Positions 24,652 to 36,063 of a stretch of 64,000 bases of DNA are shown in pieces (within the stretch, counting starts at the first letter, position 1; each line of letters starts with the position of its first letter). Location: contig CM077005.1 of the NCBI GenBank assembly GCA_039090855.1, forward strand, positions 79,666,607 to 79,730,606, in the 5' to 3' direction. The position numbers and the translations under genes were made by a program. This stretch comes from Macrothele yani (lineage: Eukaryota; Arthropoda; Arachnida; Araneae; Macrothelidae). The notes under the pieces were generated by a model. It was not told the origin of the DNA. It saw nothing but the letters and a program-made list of their open reading frames with translations, and ran no database searches.

Positions 24652-25054
24652 AGGATTAAATATATGCTCAGAGGTTACAAGGTTAAACGGTAAATCCTTC
24701 TATAATGAATAACGCTTTTGCTACCAAGCTAATTATTGTGAATATAGCTTTCACTAATACTATAATGAATTCAATGCTTGTACTAAGCTTCTAATAGTGA
24801 ATTCAAATGGTTGTTGTTACTAGTTAATTAAGATCATGAATAAAGTCTCCTGCTAGTAGTGTAGTAATAGTAATGAACAAACTTATAACTGGTAGTAATG
24901 TTGTAGTAGTAATTAAGATGAATAAAGTCTTATGCTGGTTGTTACTAATAACACTAAATGAAATAAACCTAACAGCCAGACAGAGGTCTGACAGTAACTA
25001 TGAACTGAGAAAAACGTACTTACAACAAATTCTTTATTATTGAGACTTCTCGCT

Positions 25055-25195
25055 CTCACATAAACGAACTCTCTTTATACAGCACCAAACGCTCTTCCCG
25101 TACAACAACAAACGCTCTCCTTCACATAAACCAACGCTCTCTCCGTGCAACAACAAACGCTCTCCCTACACACATCAACAAAAAGCTCTCCTCTT
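25055..25195. repeat. Degenerate 23-bp tandem repeat
   Basis: About six units of 22-24 bp with the core AACAACAAACGCTCTCC alternate with CACATAAACCAACGCTCTC-type variants. The region lies in a stretch (24660-25375) with several dispersed TGAATAAAGTC and TATAATGAAT motifs, which could belong to a long terminal repeat, but no paired copy or primer site is visible. Confidence 0.65.
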
Positions 25196-26394
25196 TCATC
25201 GTTGAACGCGCCTATTTATACTGGCTACCACCACGTCATGACTTACACTCATTGCCAGATCTCATTCAGCGGGAGAAATAACATCTCGTTCAGTAAGAAG
25301 ATAATTTACATAGAAAAATAAAATAACCAGAGATAGTAAAAATCAAAAGGAAAGTGAATCGAGAGTATACGTTACACTTCGGGATCCCAGCCGGGTACGA
25401 AAACTTTCCAATCAGATATTGAATTTCGTAGTCCTCACCGTCACACTCTAGTAGACTGCATGAATATGAGATTTCCTCAACTATAACAGTAGAAGCACCT
25501 GCACCGTGAGAGGAGCACAGACTGACTGGTATCGCATAACATCAGAGGAATAGGAAGAGATGACTGCTGATCAATATCAGTGCACAATTAATCTGATGTA
25601 AGAAGACCCGTTGCTTCATTCGGCATTTCGTCTGTAGTAGAGGAACTCACTGAAATACCCGGTATCTCGGGCGGCAAAGAAATACGTGGTAAAGAAACAC
25701 GTGGTACCTCGACCACTACATCTGAAATTTACACCCGTGTAAGTTGATCAAGAGTAGATTCACGATTAAATCCCGACATTGGACGACGTCGACGACCCAG
25801 GTCTTGAAGGACGTAAGGAGCGTGTGATCCGTGGAAGGCTTGTCGTGTTTTCCGACGGCGATCCTGCAAGTCGTCGGGTTTTCCGACGGCGATCCTGCAA
25901 GTCGACGTGATCTCCGAAGTGAGCTACTTTGGAGAGAAGCCCTAAGAGATTGATCCCTAGAGGTAACGGACGCAGAACAACCTTCCACTCCACTAGTGCT
26001 CTGCTTATGTAAACCATGCTCAAAAGCACCACCTGTACTAGATGATGCACTTAAATCTAATGTGACTAGGAGCACTCAGCCGCAACCACACATTCCTCTC
26101 CGTGATAGTCATTCAACAAGGGTATAAAGGATGTTTGTTCTCTTCCCATTATGCAATTTTGCCGACTACCGGTTTCAGCAGTTTGCGATCTTGAAATCGA
26201 AGACTAAGCGTCCGAAGTGGGTATTTTCCAATGTAGTATCCAGCTCTCTCGCTCGTTCGCTTTTATAGAAGAGTTGCAGGAAAAAAGATTTTAGGCAGCC
26301 AATGGCTCCAGTAAAAAGGAAAGAAGCATTTAGAACTAAGCTCATAAAAGCGTGACATATGAGGATTCATCTTGATCAAGAAATCTAAATTCGG

Positions 26395-26510
26395 TGAGTG
26401 TCAACAATATCAGTGTTAATTCAGTTTTTCTATTTTCTCAACTTACAGTGTTAATTCAGTTTTTCAATTTTCAATATCAATATCAGTGTTAATTCAATTT
26501 TCTCTACTTC
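26395..26510. repeat. Three copies of a short AT-rich motif
   Basis: The motif CAGTGTTAATTCAGTTTTTC occurs twice exactly, and once as CAGTGTTAATTCAATTTTC, with irregular spacing of about 35-60 bp. Confidence 0.75.
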
Positions 26511-27410
26511 TTAGCATTTTCTTGTATACATCAGCGCACAAACGTTAAGTTTTATTCATTAGTATTTCCGATCGCAGCATCATTGGCCACACTGCCGAAG
26601 GTGAATCTTTCTTTTTCAGTTATTTTTTTGCTGGATAAAACATCTAGGAAGATTTTTCAATTCGAGGCACGTTTTCATTGTCTCGTTCTGAAATTAAGTT
26701 ATTCATCGACACCATCATCACCCCATCTCAACTTGTACTGGAACTTTGAAGCTTATCACAGGTTCATGATATCCTTGATAGGTGTTTCTACCCGTGTGGT
26801 GCACAAAAAAGTAATTACATCTCAAGTTACTGCTACTGATTTCCATACCTATTTATTTCAAAAATCTCTTTCAGTCGGATATTTGAAACATGATTTCGGC
26901 ATTTGTGCTGCCTTCGGAAAAATCAATTGACAGGACACAATGAACAAGTTAACTAAACAGTAAAAAAAATGGCAGTTAACACGTACAGTAAAAATCTGTT
27001 TAGGATTCCTATCTGCAAATTAAATGTCATTGCGTTTGTTTTAAGATGAAACAGCAATAATAACCACTTATAAACAGTAAATGAAGAACGAGTTCAATAC
27101 AAATAAGTTCATTAACAGTGATTCTTAAGCGTGGGATGCTTGCATAAGGCGCAGCCTCTGCGCCTTATGGGTAAAGCAAGAACAGACCGGCTCACCCACT
27201 TCACGGGATTAGCTATTAACAGTACGCTCGCTAAGCAGCAGCATCCTTGTAGCCTGAACTTCCTGCTACCTTCGGTCTTTTATAATTCCGCCTTTTGCTG
27301 CACGTCCAGTGTTTGGTACTCAGGTTCAGGTAGTTTATTTATTCCTTACGGCATTAAAACCCTATCATTCTTTCAATGGGCAAAAAATGTTTCCTAAGCA
27401 ATCACTTTTT

Positions 27411-29263
27411 AGCACCTCTTTTATAAAAGAAAAAAAATGCGTGCTGGTCCGTCCGTACACTTTGTCCGTCCGTACGTCTGTGCAACTATTAATTTGATTT
27501 GAAAAATTCTTTTCGCATTGGGAAGCCCGAAATGCGAGAAAGGCAATCCTTACTTTTCGGTCCTTTCGGAACCCTAACGTCGCCGCTAGAAGCCGTAAAT
27601 GCAGACGCTATGGAATTCTAACGCATTTTATTCCATATCTTTGTTTCTAAATATCCGATTGGAAAACTTCTTTCCTATGATATCATTTATTACTAAGTTG
27701 GGGAGGGTGTCTTTTCCAAGTAATGCACATTTCTTCCGCAAGTGGGTGTAAAGGTACACTGCGATTTCGCCGATATATCTGTTCCTAAAATTCTGATTTG
27801 TAAACTTTTTTTTGCGTCGAATAGAGTCTCCGATGGGAAACGTTCTATACATTGTAATATTTCTTAATTATGGTGAAAAAACGTTTTTTTTTACAACAAT
27901 GGGACGTAAGTGTGTATTTGTGTTTCCGATGTAATCGCAGCAATATCTGCCTTTCTGGAAATTCGATTGAAAAAGTTCTTTCGCGGTCCGAAAGCGCTCA
28001 CAACGGAAAATCTTTTGCACATGTTTTCTACTTAGAACAATGCACAGTTTCTACGGTCAGGGGGAATAGATGTATGTCTTCTTCTCAATATCTCTGCTTC
28101 TAACAGTCCGATTTGAAAAGTTTCTTCTACGTCGAATAGCGCTTCTAACACCGAATGTTTTGCCGATAATTTCAAAATTTTCTTATCGGACAGGTTTGCC
28201 ACTAGAGCGTATAACTCACGTTTCCCTTTAGAGTATATTTGCAGCAATATCTACGCGTCCAAATACCCAACTGAAAAATAGGTTTTTGGTCACATACTAC
28301 TAACTACGAAAACATTTTATGCGCATTTCCTGCACAAAATAATACGCGATTCTCCCTCTAGGGTGCGCAAATGTTTAATTTGTTTTTCTCTATATCTCTG
28401 CTTTTAAATATGACTTAAAAAATTCTTTCAACTCCGAATGCCATTGATCTTATGGAACATTTTGTATGTACTCGTGGGCTGTTTGTAGTTCACAGTTCTG
28501 GTGCTAGGTGATGTTAGTATGTATTTCTGTTCGGAACTGTATCCACGTTTCCAAAAATTCTGTTGAAGAATTTCTTCTTTTAATGTATGCTACTCGCTAC
28601 AGTGAAGATTGGAAACATTTTTCCCTTTAAATAATGCACAGTTTTCCCGCCAGAGGGTGTAAATGTCAAAACGTCTTTGCCACTGTCACTGCTCCAGAAA
28701 GGCGTATTCGGAAAATTCATTTTCCTTATAATAGATTTCGCTATGAAAAATAATTTTCACATATTTTCTACTGTTCCATTATTGAAAATTCTGCCGCTCG
28801 GGGACGGCGGCATATATTTTTATATGCTGCCGTCCCCGGGGGGCAGAATTTTCAATAGTGGAAAAGTAGATGTGAAAATTATTTTTTAAATATTTAATTA
28901 TTTTCAATTTGAAAATCTGTTCTACCTCTGATATCTTCTGCTATGAGAAATATTTTGTACATAATTTGTTAATTTTCATGACAATCTTCTCAGATCCTAG
29001 TGGGATTGTAAGCAGCTATTTCTGCTTGCAGATGTTTTATCGATTGTAAAAATCAGGTTGATGTTGTTGTTTTCTTGTTTTGTAACAGGTTCCATTCAGG
29101 CATTCACAATAAATAACCCTAATCACGTTGTGTATTTTAAATTATGCGAGTTTTTTTTTCTAGGTGGGGTAAGTGCATTTTATTTTTAGCTGAATTTTTA
29201 GGTTTTCTAAAAATCTGCTTTGAAATATTTGTTCTGTGTCGGTAAGGATTCAAAAGACGTGCT
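27411..29263 (-). mobile_element. Modular element copy 1 (12 modules, TIR AGCACGTCTTTT)
   Basis: The left end AGCACCTCTTTT and right end AAAAGACGTGCT form 12-bp inverted repeats (one mismatch). Next to the left end lies a run of CCGT repeats (27451-27476). The interior has twelve diverged modules of about 150 bp, each with a form of TCCGATTTGAAAAATTCTT next to a form of ATATCTCTGCTTCTAA. Anchors are near 27497, 27653, 27795, 27961, 28107, 28262, 28405, 28557, 28697, 28905, 29045 and 29205. No long ORF. The long 28697-28905 spacing is due to an inverted duplication. It matches copy 2 at 47168-49033 in reverse orientation, in length and module number. Strand is set by taking copy 2 as plus. Confidence 0.8.
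28747..28887. repeat. Palindrome inside modular element copy 1
   Basis: Near-perfect arms of about 66 bp meet at a TATATTTTTATA centre (28813-28824). Both arms contain ATTGAAAATTCTGCC and CGGGGACGGC. It lengthens one module by about 55 bp and is absent from copy 2, so it arose after the two copies diverged or in one lineage. Confidence 0.85.
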
Positions 29264-30059
29264 CAGTACAACCGAATATTCGGTGCCACTTTTCTTGTTT
29301 TGTTTTGTTTCGCCCTTCCCCTCTTTTGTCTCATGTTTTGAGTTCGACGACTGTGTAAAACTATGGCTCTGCGTGACCCTGGTGCTTGAGACCTATGCGA
29401 AACTCCTTTCTTTTGTTTGTCTTTAAGTCATCATATCTGAGGCATTGCAAAACATTTTTTAATTTTTATTGCAGTGTTACGTTAAAATAAAAGATCCACT
29501 AAGGGACATACCGTGGCGCCATCTATCGAGCAGGCCGAAGACGGAACCTTAGCCGTCTTTTCTTTAGAATGTCGTGGCTCCAGATGACTTTTTTTGTACT
29601 GTTGTTCGATACTTCATCATAGGATGTACAGTATTGTAATGCAGGCTACATGGTCGTGCCATGGCTATTTTATTTACTTATTTATTTATTCATGAAAAGG
29701 GTGTAGATTAAGGTGACCAGATATTTGAGAACGAAATTGAGAACAAAATGACACGTTGTCCTCAATTTTAATTCAAAATTGACTACAATTTCGTTTCAAA
29801 ATGAGGGCATGATTGAGGACAATATCTGACACATTATGGTAAAGCCGAAGATTAGCAAAGAATATTACGAACTGTACGATAATTTCCCAGTTTCATGGGA
29901 AAACATGCGATGAATCTGAAGGATGATTTTCATGTGAAATAAGTATAAAATACTATCATGCTGAATAAATTTTACTCATAGGGGGCAGCACATGCACTCG
30001 AAACTACGTTTGATTTCGTCCTTTTTTTAAATGAGATATTGGACCTGGCGGTACAGACA

Positions 30060-30352
30060 TACAAATAATTCACAGAATATAGAGATTACACAGAAACAAG
30101 TACAAATCACACATGGTTTACAGCATGCCAAATGATCAATTTTCACAGATATAGAGAGTGCTGATCATCTAACACATTGTGATCAAGTGCACATCAAACA
30201 TGGATTTTACAGTATGTTAAATGACCAATGTGCACATATAACCAGTGTTGGACAAGTAACACATTGAAAGCCCATGCCTCATCGGGATTCGAACCTGGAC
30301 CCAACTGGGGCGAATAACCAGCGCCTTAGACCACTGAGCCACTGGGGCGGCA
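30060..30352 (-). mobile_element. tRNA-derived SINE with duplicated body
   Basis: From 30352 the minus strand reads GCCGCCCCAGTGGCTCAGTG, then AAGGCGCTGGTTATTCGCC and TCCAGGTTCGAATCCCGATG, giving A- and B-box-like promoter motifs. The body holds two related units of about 70 bp (around 30105-30175 and 30190-30266), each with ACATGG and AACACATTG. It differs from the body of the SINE next to it at 30412, so the two belong to different families or subfamilies. The tail boundary is approximate. Confidence 0.65.
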
Positions 30353-30411
30353 ATTTTGTACCGAAATTTCATTGTGATTTTGTACAAGAAAACATATCTG
30401 AAGCCAAAAAA

Positions 30412-30634
30412 GCCATCCCGGAGGCGCAGTGGTCTATGCGCGGCTCCTGACCATTTGTCCGAGATGGATCCGGGTTCGAACCCGGTGAGACATGGATGTT
30501 GTGTTTGTCTTATGGCACTGGTTCTTTCCCTTCTTTGTAACCAGTGACCCTAATATAGGGATGGGCGATTGCTTATAGCCTATCGAGTTGCTCATGGTGG
30601 GCGTGAAACCCCCTAAATAAAAAAAAAAAAAAAG
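30412..30634 (+). mobile_element. tRNA-derived SINE, well preserved
   Basis: The head CCCGGAGGCGCAGTGGTCTA is A-box-like and GGGTTCGAACCCGGTG contains a B box. The body has TTCTTTCCCTTCTTTG, CAGTGACCCTAATATAGGG and GTTGCTCATGGTGGGCGTG, and the element ends in a run of A after CCCCCTAAAT. AGCCAAAAAA on the left and again at about 30638 on the right form the likely target duplication. At 223 bp this is the best copy of a family also present at 2313, 7042, 34741 and 53928. Confidence 0.85.
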
Positions 30635-31192
30635 AAGAGCCAAAAAATTACTATACACTGAGCGAACACAAATCATGGAATACCTTCATGTTATGTCTAT
30701 GAGAAGGAATATTTCAAGTCCAATAACTTCACTTGAAGAAACAGTTCAACGAAAAATATACTGAACAAAAGTTGTAGAACTCTCAATGAAATTTACCAAA
30801 GTTAGCATCAATTACTTATTTAATTGTTAGAAAGTGGATGCTAAAAAAGATTAGATTTATTCCTCATCCTATAAGTATTTTGGCTAAATCCAGTTAAAAC
30901 AAAAACAAAATAACACCAAGATTATCGAGATGACTTTGTTCGATGCTTCGACATGTTTCCTATGAATACTGCTTGTTATGACGCTGGTGATTATAATGTT
31001 CCAACTACTCTGAGCATCACGAAAGTTTGATTTTTGTTTAATTGTCACTATTTAAATTTTTGAGAAAATTTCAAAAAATTAAACCTCCAATCCAATCCTA
31101 AGATGATAGTATTTCCAGATAATATATTGTTTGTTGCATGCTGTTTGCTTTGAGAACTTCCATTTCTATAGCACGTGTATCATGACGAAATC

Positions 31193-31291
31193 TCAGAAAA
31201 TAAGTACGTCAGTACTTATTTTATGAGATTAGTTCAATAATTCGAGTACGTATCTCAAAACGTTTGTAAGTTTTTACTTACAAAATGTTTT
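31193..31291. repeat. Two adjacent small hairpins
   Basis: AAATAAGTAC pairs with GTACTTATTT around GTCA (31198-31221), and AAAACGTTTGTAAGT pairs with ACTTACAAAATGTTTT (31257-31291). Both are AT-rich. No adjacent gene is visible. Confidence 0.6.
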
Positions 31292-31595
31292 ATTTTGATG
31301 GGGTGTTCAGATTCGTTCAAATAATTCTGTTTATACATCGATCTTAAACAGTCCCCTCTTCATATATACTTGATGCTTTTATTAGAGTGTCATGACAACC
31401 TGCCTATAAATACTTATTTCCCTGGACTTAGAAATTGCTTTCGGATTAGTGTGAAAGTAGGACATTAATACGAGGATAACCTCTGTTCCTACGGGACGAG
31501 GTCGTTCTAAGATTTTCTCACGAAATCACCTTGCGAATGAGTTCTCTAATATCCTCTCACATCTTGATGTAACTCAATAACTCCCTCCCTATTTG

Positions 31596-31597
<2 letters not shown>

Positions 31598-31634
<37 letters not shown>
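31598..31634. repeat. CA microsatellite
   Basis: About 18 CA units, continuing into CAAACACC. A short GATGAT run lies at 31872-31891 and an AT run at 32830-32847. Confidence 0.97.
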
Positions 31635-31638
<4 letters not shown>

Positions 31639-32905
31639 CCTGCGCTTTGACGTATATCTCTAATTAAATCCTCCTTTTGAGTCTCTAACCTTATGTAGAT
31701 TTTATTACATCTCAGTTTTTGAACGACACATTGCTTCCCCGAATTTTTTTATACGTTTTGGCAACATTAGCAGTGGTCAAAGGTAAATAAGGTAAATAAA
31801 AACTCCGTCGAGAGTGTCGAGATTGTAGAGATTGTAAAAATTGCGGCGTTGGTAGAAATTGTGACAAGTGTGATGATGATGATGATGATGCGCTTTAAGA
31901 TAAATTAACTTTGTTAACATGATACTACAAAAGTTTGCAGACCATATGGAAGTGCTGTAGATTATTATTCAAGTTCACATAATCTTCTACAAGTACAATT
32001 TCGGCAAGTAGATTACAATAAATCATTTGGACCAAATCATTACGTAAGTTATTTCGTTCATATAAATTAGGCCGTTTCTTTATTTTGCTGGGCTAAGTGT
32101 CTATATTGTGTATTGAACACGTAATTTGCTAAAGACATCTACTTCGAAACATTAAAACGCTGTAACACACATACACATTTCCTACATTTTATCTCAGTAG
32201 TAATGTTTTCTTATCAACATATTCTTAAACATGTGAGTTCATCTTTCAAGATGTGTTCATCCTTCTGTTCTCACTCAAAAAGGTGTGACGTTGTGGAACC
32301 ACTTTAAAAAGTACAGAAGAGATAGCAAGGTAAAGATCTATCATTTGGAAATTTATCGTAATTTTAACTGAATGTTTTTGTTAACTTTCATGTGTTAGAA
32401 TGTCAGAATGTTCCTCGTTTAATTATTAAGATTCCTTACTTTTAGTTTAATAAAATGTAATTCATTAACGCATTTAGGAATTTTAATCATTATAAATCTC
32501 CTAAGCACGTACGATCTTCCCAAAAATGTTGTTGAAGCATAATATCAGTATTGCGTTACTAACACATCATATTTTAAACAAAAAAATATTGTGCTAATGC
32601 AGAAATCTTACTTAAGCAAAATGCTTGCATTGTGCTTAGCACAAATATTATTTATACACATAACAATAACATTATAAAATATTGCGTATACTAATTACGC
32701 AATATCTTTCATGCACAATACTATATTTTTTCATATTACCTACACAGACATTGTTTATGTACAATACCAATAACCAAACAACTCGCGCATATATTTTTTC
32801 TTCACAGTATTGGTATTACACTACTTATGTATATATATATATATATGCAGTCCTAGGTTACACTGTTTACACGGTTGTTCTTAAGAACCAATACCCGCAT
32901 TATAT

Positions 32906-33542
32906 CAGGTGATCGAAAAGTAACGCAACTTAAAATCTTTACTGATGGCTGGAATTGGGTTGATTCACAAAAACTTAATATCAATATAACAATAAGATCA
33001 GCCTGTTGAAGTCTGATTGCGACTAAACTAATTTCGTACTCGAAGATTTAAAAAAGCTTTTGTTTTTGCTTGATTGGTTCTTTGTTAACATTTTACGTTT
33101 GTTCGCTTTCCTGTGAGAGTGCAAGCAGTGTGCGAAGTGAATAGAACGTAGATCAATCCATTATTTTAATTAATTGTATGTGGTCTTCAAACATACAAGT
33201 GACTGCATTATTCCTTGAAACTTGCAGCCCATTGATCCCTGTATCTATGATCACCGGACTTCTGTCTTGGGCGGTTTCTGAAGAGAAACATATAAAAAAA
33301 CTAAAAGCGATAAATGATAACTCAAACAATATATCAAGGTTTGCATTTAAAAAGTCAATTTCTCCACCGGGTTGAGCTAAAGATTAGGAGGAGACTAATG
33401 TATGACCCGTTGCAAGCGGTAAAAATTTGAAACACTCAATATAAGTCTTGTTGGCTTTGTAGTTTCTGTGGCAGGTATTTCTTACCAAATAAAAGATACT
33501 GTATGTATCAGAAATGGCTTGCGTGACTTTTCGATCTCCCTG
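32906..33542. mobile_element. Mariner-type non-autonomous element next to exon d
   Basis: The left end CAGGTGATCGAAAAGTAACG and the right end, read on the minus strand as CAGGGAGATCGAAAAGTCACG, are inverted repeats. TA follows the right end (33543-33544) and TA lies near the left end (32903-32904). The 637-bp interior has no transposase reading. It ends only 51 bp from exon d, on the side of its donor site, so it is one of the closest insertions to coding sequence in the window. Confidence 0.7.
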
Positions 33543-33593
33543 TATTGCCTGCAAATATTCCTTATGTACACTACTAGTACTATAACTACTTAC

Positions 33594-33645
33594 GCAGAGT
33601 AGGCATACTCCAACTATGACGAGCCCTGTCATGGATGCCAACCAC
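33594..33645 (-). CDS. VMAT: VMAT internal exon d (partial gene)
   Basis: A 52-nt exon with acceptor GACAG (33646-33650) and donor GTAAGTAG. Its first base completes the AG left by exon c to give Arg; then 17 codons follow, WLASMTGLVIVGVCLLC, ending in phase 0. This is one hydrophobic membrane segment of the transporter. In the family the MGR(W) junction leads into such a helix, followed by the segment found in exon e. The exon is short, but both splice sites, both phases and the order agree. Confidence 0.88.
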
Positions 33646-33973
33646 CTGTCAAAATTGAAACATGTTACCTTTATTTCATTCGGAAAAAATATGCTGTAAT
33701 ATAGAACTGTTATAATGACACATGAATTCAAAAATTTTCACAGAATTTTGCGTTCACGTTACATAATTTCACTGTCTTGCACATTTAGTCCAATGGATAC
33801 GAAGAAATTTAAATACCTCTAGGATCATCGGGTGTTATGCATTTACTTCCAGAATTAGAGGCATTAACTATACATTTCGAAGAGACCGATAAATGAAATG
33901 CTTTGAAAAAAGGCAGTGAAGTACATCTCATTAAAGAAGGCAAAATGTGAAAAGTCATGTAATGAGTAAGTAC
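33646..33973 (-). other. VMAT intron c-d, 328 bp
   Basis: This is the only short intron visible, running from donor GTACTTACTC (33973 downward) to acceptor GACAG. It is AT-rich with no recognised repeat. It stands in contrast to the three introns of 12-23 kb in the same gene. Confidence 0.9.
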
Positions 33974-34148
33974 CTGCCCATTTTGTGAGCTAGTGGACCG
34001 AAAACATTGGTTCCAATGAGGTAGGATATACTAGCTGGAAGGAAAGCGGCTCCTTGCTGCCATTTTGTAGCATCCATTGTGTCCATCATCCAGAGCGGTA
34101 ATGATGGCTCCAGACAAGCAATTCCCAAGTTTGAAAATGTAATTGCAC
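33974..34148 (-). CDS. VMAT: VMAT internal exon c (partial gene)
   Basis: A 175-nt exon with acceptor TTCGCAG (34149-34155) and donor GTACTT. It begins by completing a Gly codon from exon b and reads [20 protein letters not shown], then [20 protein letters not shown], then [18 protein letters not shown] with the Arg codon split. The block spans a membrane segment, the conserved acidic/Trp segment EPSLPLWM, a lumenal loop and the next helix with [13 protein letters not shown], all hallmarks of SLC18 transporters. TKWQQG and FGPLAHK favour insect VMAT over vesicular acetylcholine transporter. No stop or frameshift is present. Confidence 0.96.
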
Positions 34149-34740
34149 CTGCGAACAATGAAACTACATATAAATGAACTGCATACGTACAATTAAATGG
34201 AATCTGATAGTTTCCTCCTTCATCAAATATAAGAGAGAATTTAATCATAATATTTAACGTCTAAATGAACTTTCTATTGAAAGTTAGACTCTGTAAGCAT
34301 GAAATGGAAACATCTGAACTCTAAAAGAAAAAATAATTGTCTTGCCATATATTGCTTTGTAATCCTTTATCGTACCCTCGGGCCTGGTCCAGAACATTTT
34401 CTCTGAGTGGGATGCTGGAGGGGCTAGTACCAAAATATAACTTTTATTATGTTTATTTTTCGTGTTACTTCAATTTTCTCCGGGCATTAATGAGAAACAT
34501 TAGGTGGCTTCGCACCCAAGAAGTATACCAGAAAGAAAGCCTTTTTATTATGTACTGTCTTTGCTCAATCATTTGCTAAAACATTCGCAAACAGAAATAA
34601 CTGAGTAGTGAATAAAATAATAATTTCCTTTAGTTTTGTCAGAGTCAAAACCATGATGGCGTAATGAAATGCCGTTCCATCAGGAAGAGGGGTAGCAACG
34701 ACTGAGTTCTTGTTTTGATGTTTAACGACCACCAATTTTT

Positions 34741-34940
34741 GAGGTTTAACGACCACCATGAGCAACTCGTAGGGCTATAAATAGTCATCTACCTCTGATT
34801 TGGAGTCACTGATTTCAGGGAAGAGAGTGAGCCATTGGTGTAAGACAAGCACGCCACACATGCCTCTCCCGGGACTCGAACCGAGGCCCATCTTGGACAA
34901 ATGGTGAAAAGTTAACGCTTCAAAACCCTGCCATCCGGGC
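34741..34940 (-). mobile_element. tRNA-derived SINE
   Basis: On the minus strand: head with GTTTTGAAGCGTTAAC, CCTCGGTTCGAGTCCCGGGA (B box), CACTCTCTTCCCTGAAATCA, TCAGTGACTCCAAATCAGAG, and an end GTTGCTCATGGTGGTCGTTA. Order and motifs match the SINE at 30412. The sequence AACGACCACCAATTTTTGAGG beside the tail repeats the tail motif once (34728-34737), perhaps a partial duplication. Confidence 0.75.
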
Positions 34941-36063
34941 TGAAATTCCGAATTTACTTCGGGAAACTGAGGTATGGTAAGAATAACAGACACTCCTCCC
35001 GGCCCCCTTCCGCCATCCACACACACATGTTAGGTAGCAAAAGAAAATCATATTCCAGCTGTAACTAGAAAAGCAATAAGTCTGAAGTTTTAGTTTTCTC
35101 TTAGTAAAGTACGAAGTCGAAATGCAAGATTCGCAACATTGGACCGTCATCTTTTTCTGTTGGTTGTCGAGGACTTGTGATCTTTAACAGAGTGTCCTCA
35201 CTCAAATCCAAGGTGAGCAACCTGCAAAGAGATTATATGAAGTACACTATGAGTCTCAGAATTTCGGATTTATGGCCTGGAGTATAGAAAAATTACTAAA
35301 AACACTCACAGAGCTGTTCAGTTTGTTTCACGAGCTAAATTATGCGGAAAAACCTGAGAGACATGAGTTATATCAGGTGCTGAATTCACATTTGTAAAAA
35401 AGTAATTTGCAGAATATGTACCTTCAGTAATCTGATTCAGCATTTTATCACCCACGATGATCATATCATTTGTGTAATATAAAGACGATAAGTAGGAGGT
35501 TTTGCAGTTTACTAGATTTTCGTATTTAAATATGGGTCAAATCTACGTATCTGTAAATTCCTGGCCGGTCATGAAGTTTTCACTAGGAATTGTCTCAGAG
35601 GAGATTACACTTCCTCTGTAAAGATAGTTCTTGAGATAACAAAATTTGACATATATACAGCTCTTCTGATAGCATATGTTCAATACTTGATTTCTTCGTC
35701 TTCTTAACTAAACTTTTTCACGTCAGCATTTACAAGGATTTCTATCTCCACAGAAAAACCGCAGTAATTTTGAGGCAAAGAGTTCTCGTGCCTAAGTGTT
35801 CGTGAGTAAGAATGATATGCCGAACAGCATTCAGAAAATGTCTTTCCGACCAACCTTCATATAAACAGATAAATGACGGAAACTATCAGGCAGGCAGGCA
35901 GGCAGGCGGCAGTGGCGGCTCGTGGTTCGAAAAATAGGTGAAGAGGTACAAGAGCAGTATGAAAAGATATATACTGTCTACAATGAAAATCCCTTAATGA
36001 GGACTTACTTATTTTTTGTATATTAAATCAATTTTTCTTCTTTTAAAGCTGCAAATTTGTCAA

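Larger units (their letters stand above)
10575..33593 (-). other. VMAT intron d-e, about 23.0 kb
   Basis: The intron runs from donor GTAAGTAG (33593 downward) to acceptor TTAG (10575). It holds the foldback element, the 102-bp satellite with its inserted retroelement, a Penelope-like remnant, minisatellites, a Tc1 remnant, modular element copy 1, SINEs, microsatellites and a mariner-type element close to the donor. I recognise nothing in 15575-17330, 18280-19740, 19860-21790, 22630-24390, 26080-26390, 26510-27400, 29264-30050 and 31300-31590, apart from short hairpins such as 21138-21163. A stretch at 25780-25915 carries two copies of TTTTCCGACGGCGATCCTGC. Confidence 0.85.

Noticed and set aside
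24660..25376. Possible long terminal repeat of a retrovirus-like retrotransposon
   Set aside because: Repeated short motifs and an end of the form GTTACA followed by CTTCGGGATCCC looked suggestive, but there is no second copy in the window, no convincing primer binding site and no gag or pol frame next to it.
33178..33375. Plus-strand 65-codon ORF as an exon
   Set aside because: It lies inside the mariner-type element next to VMAT exon d, has no splice sites and resembles no family.
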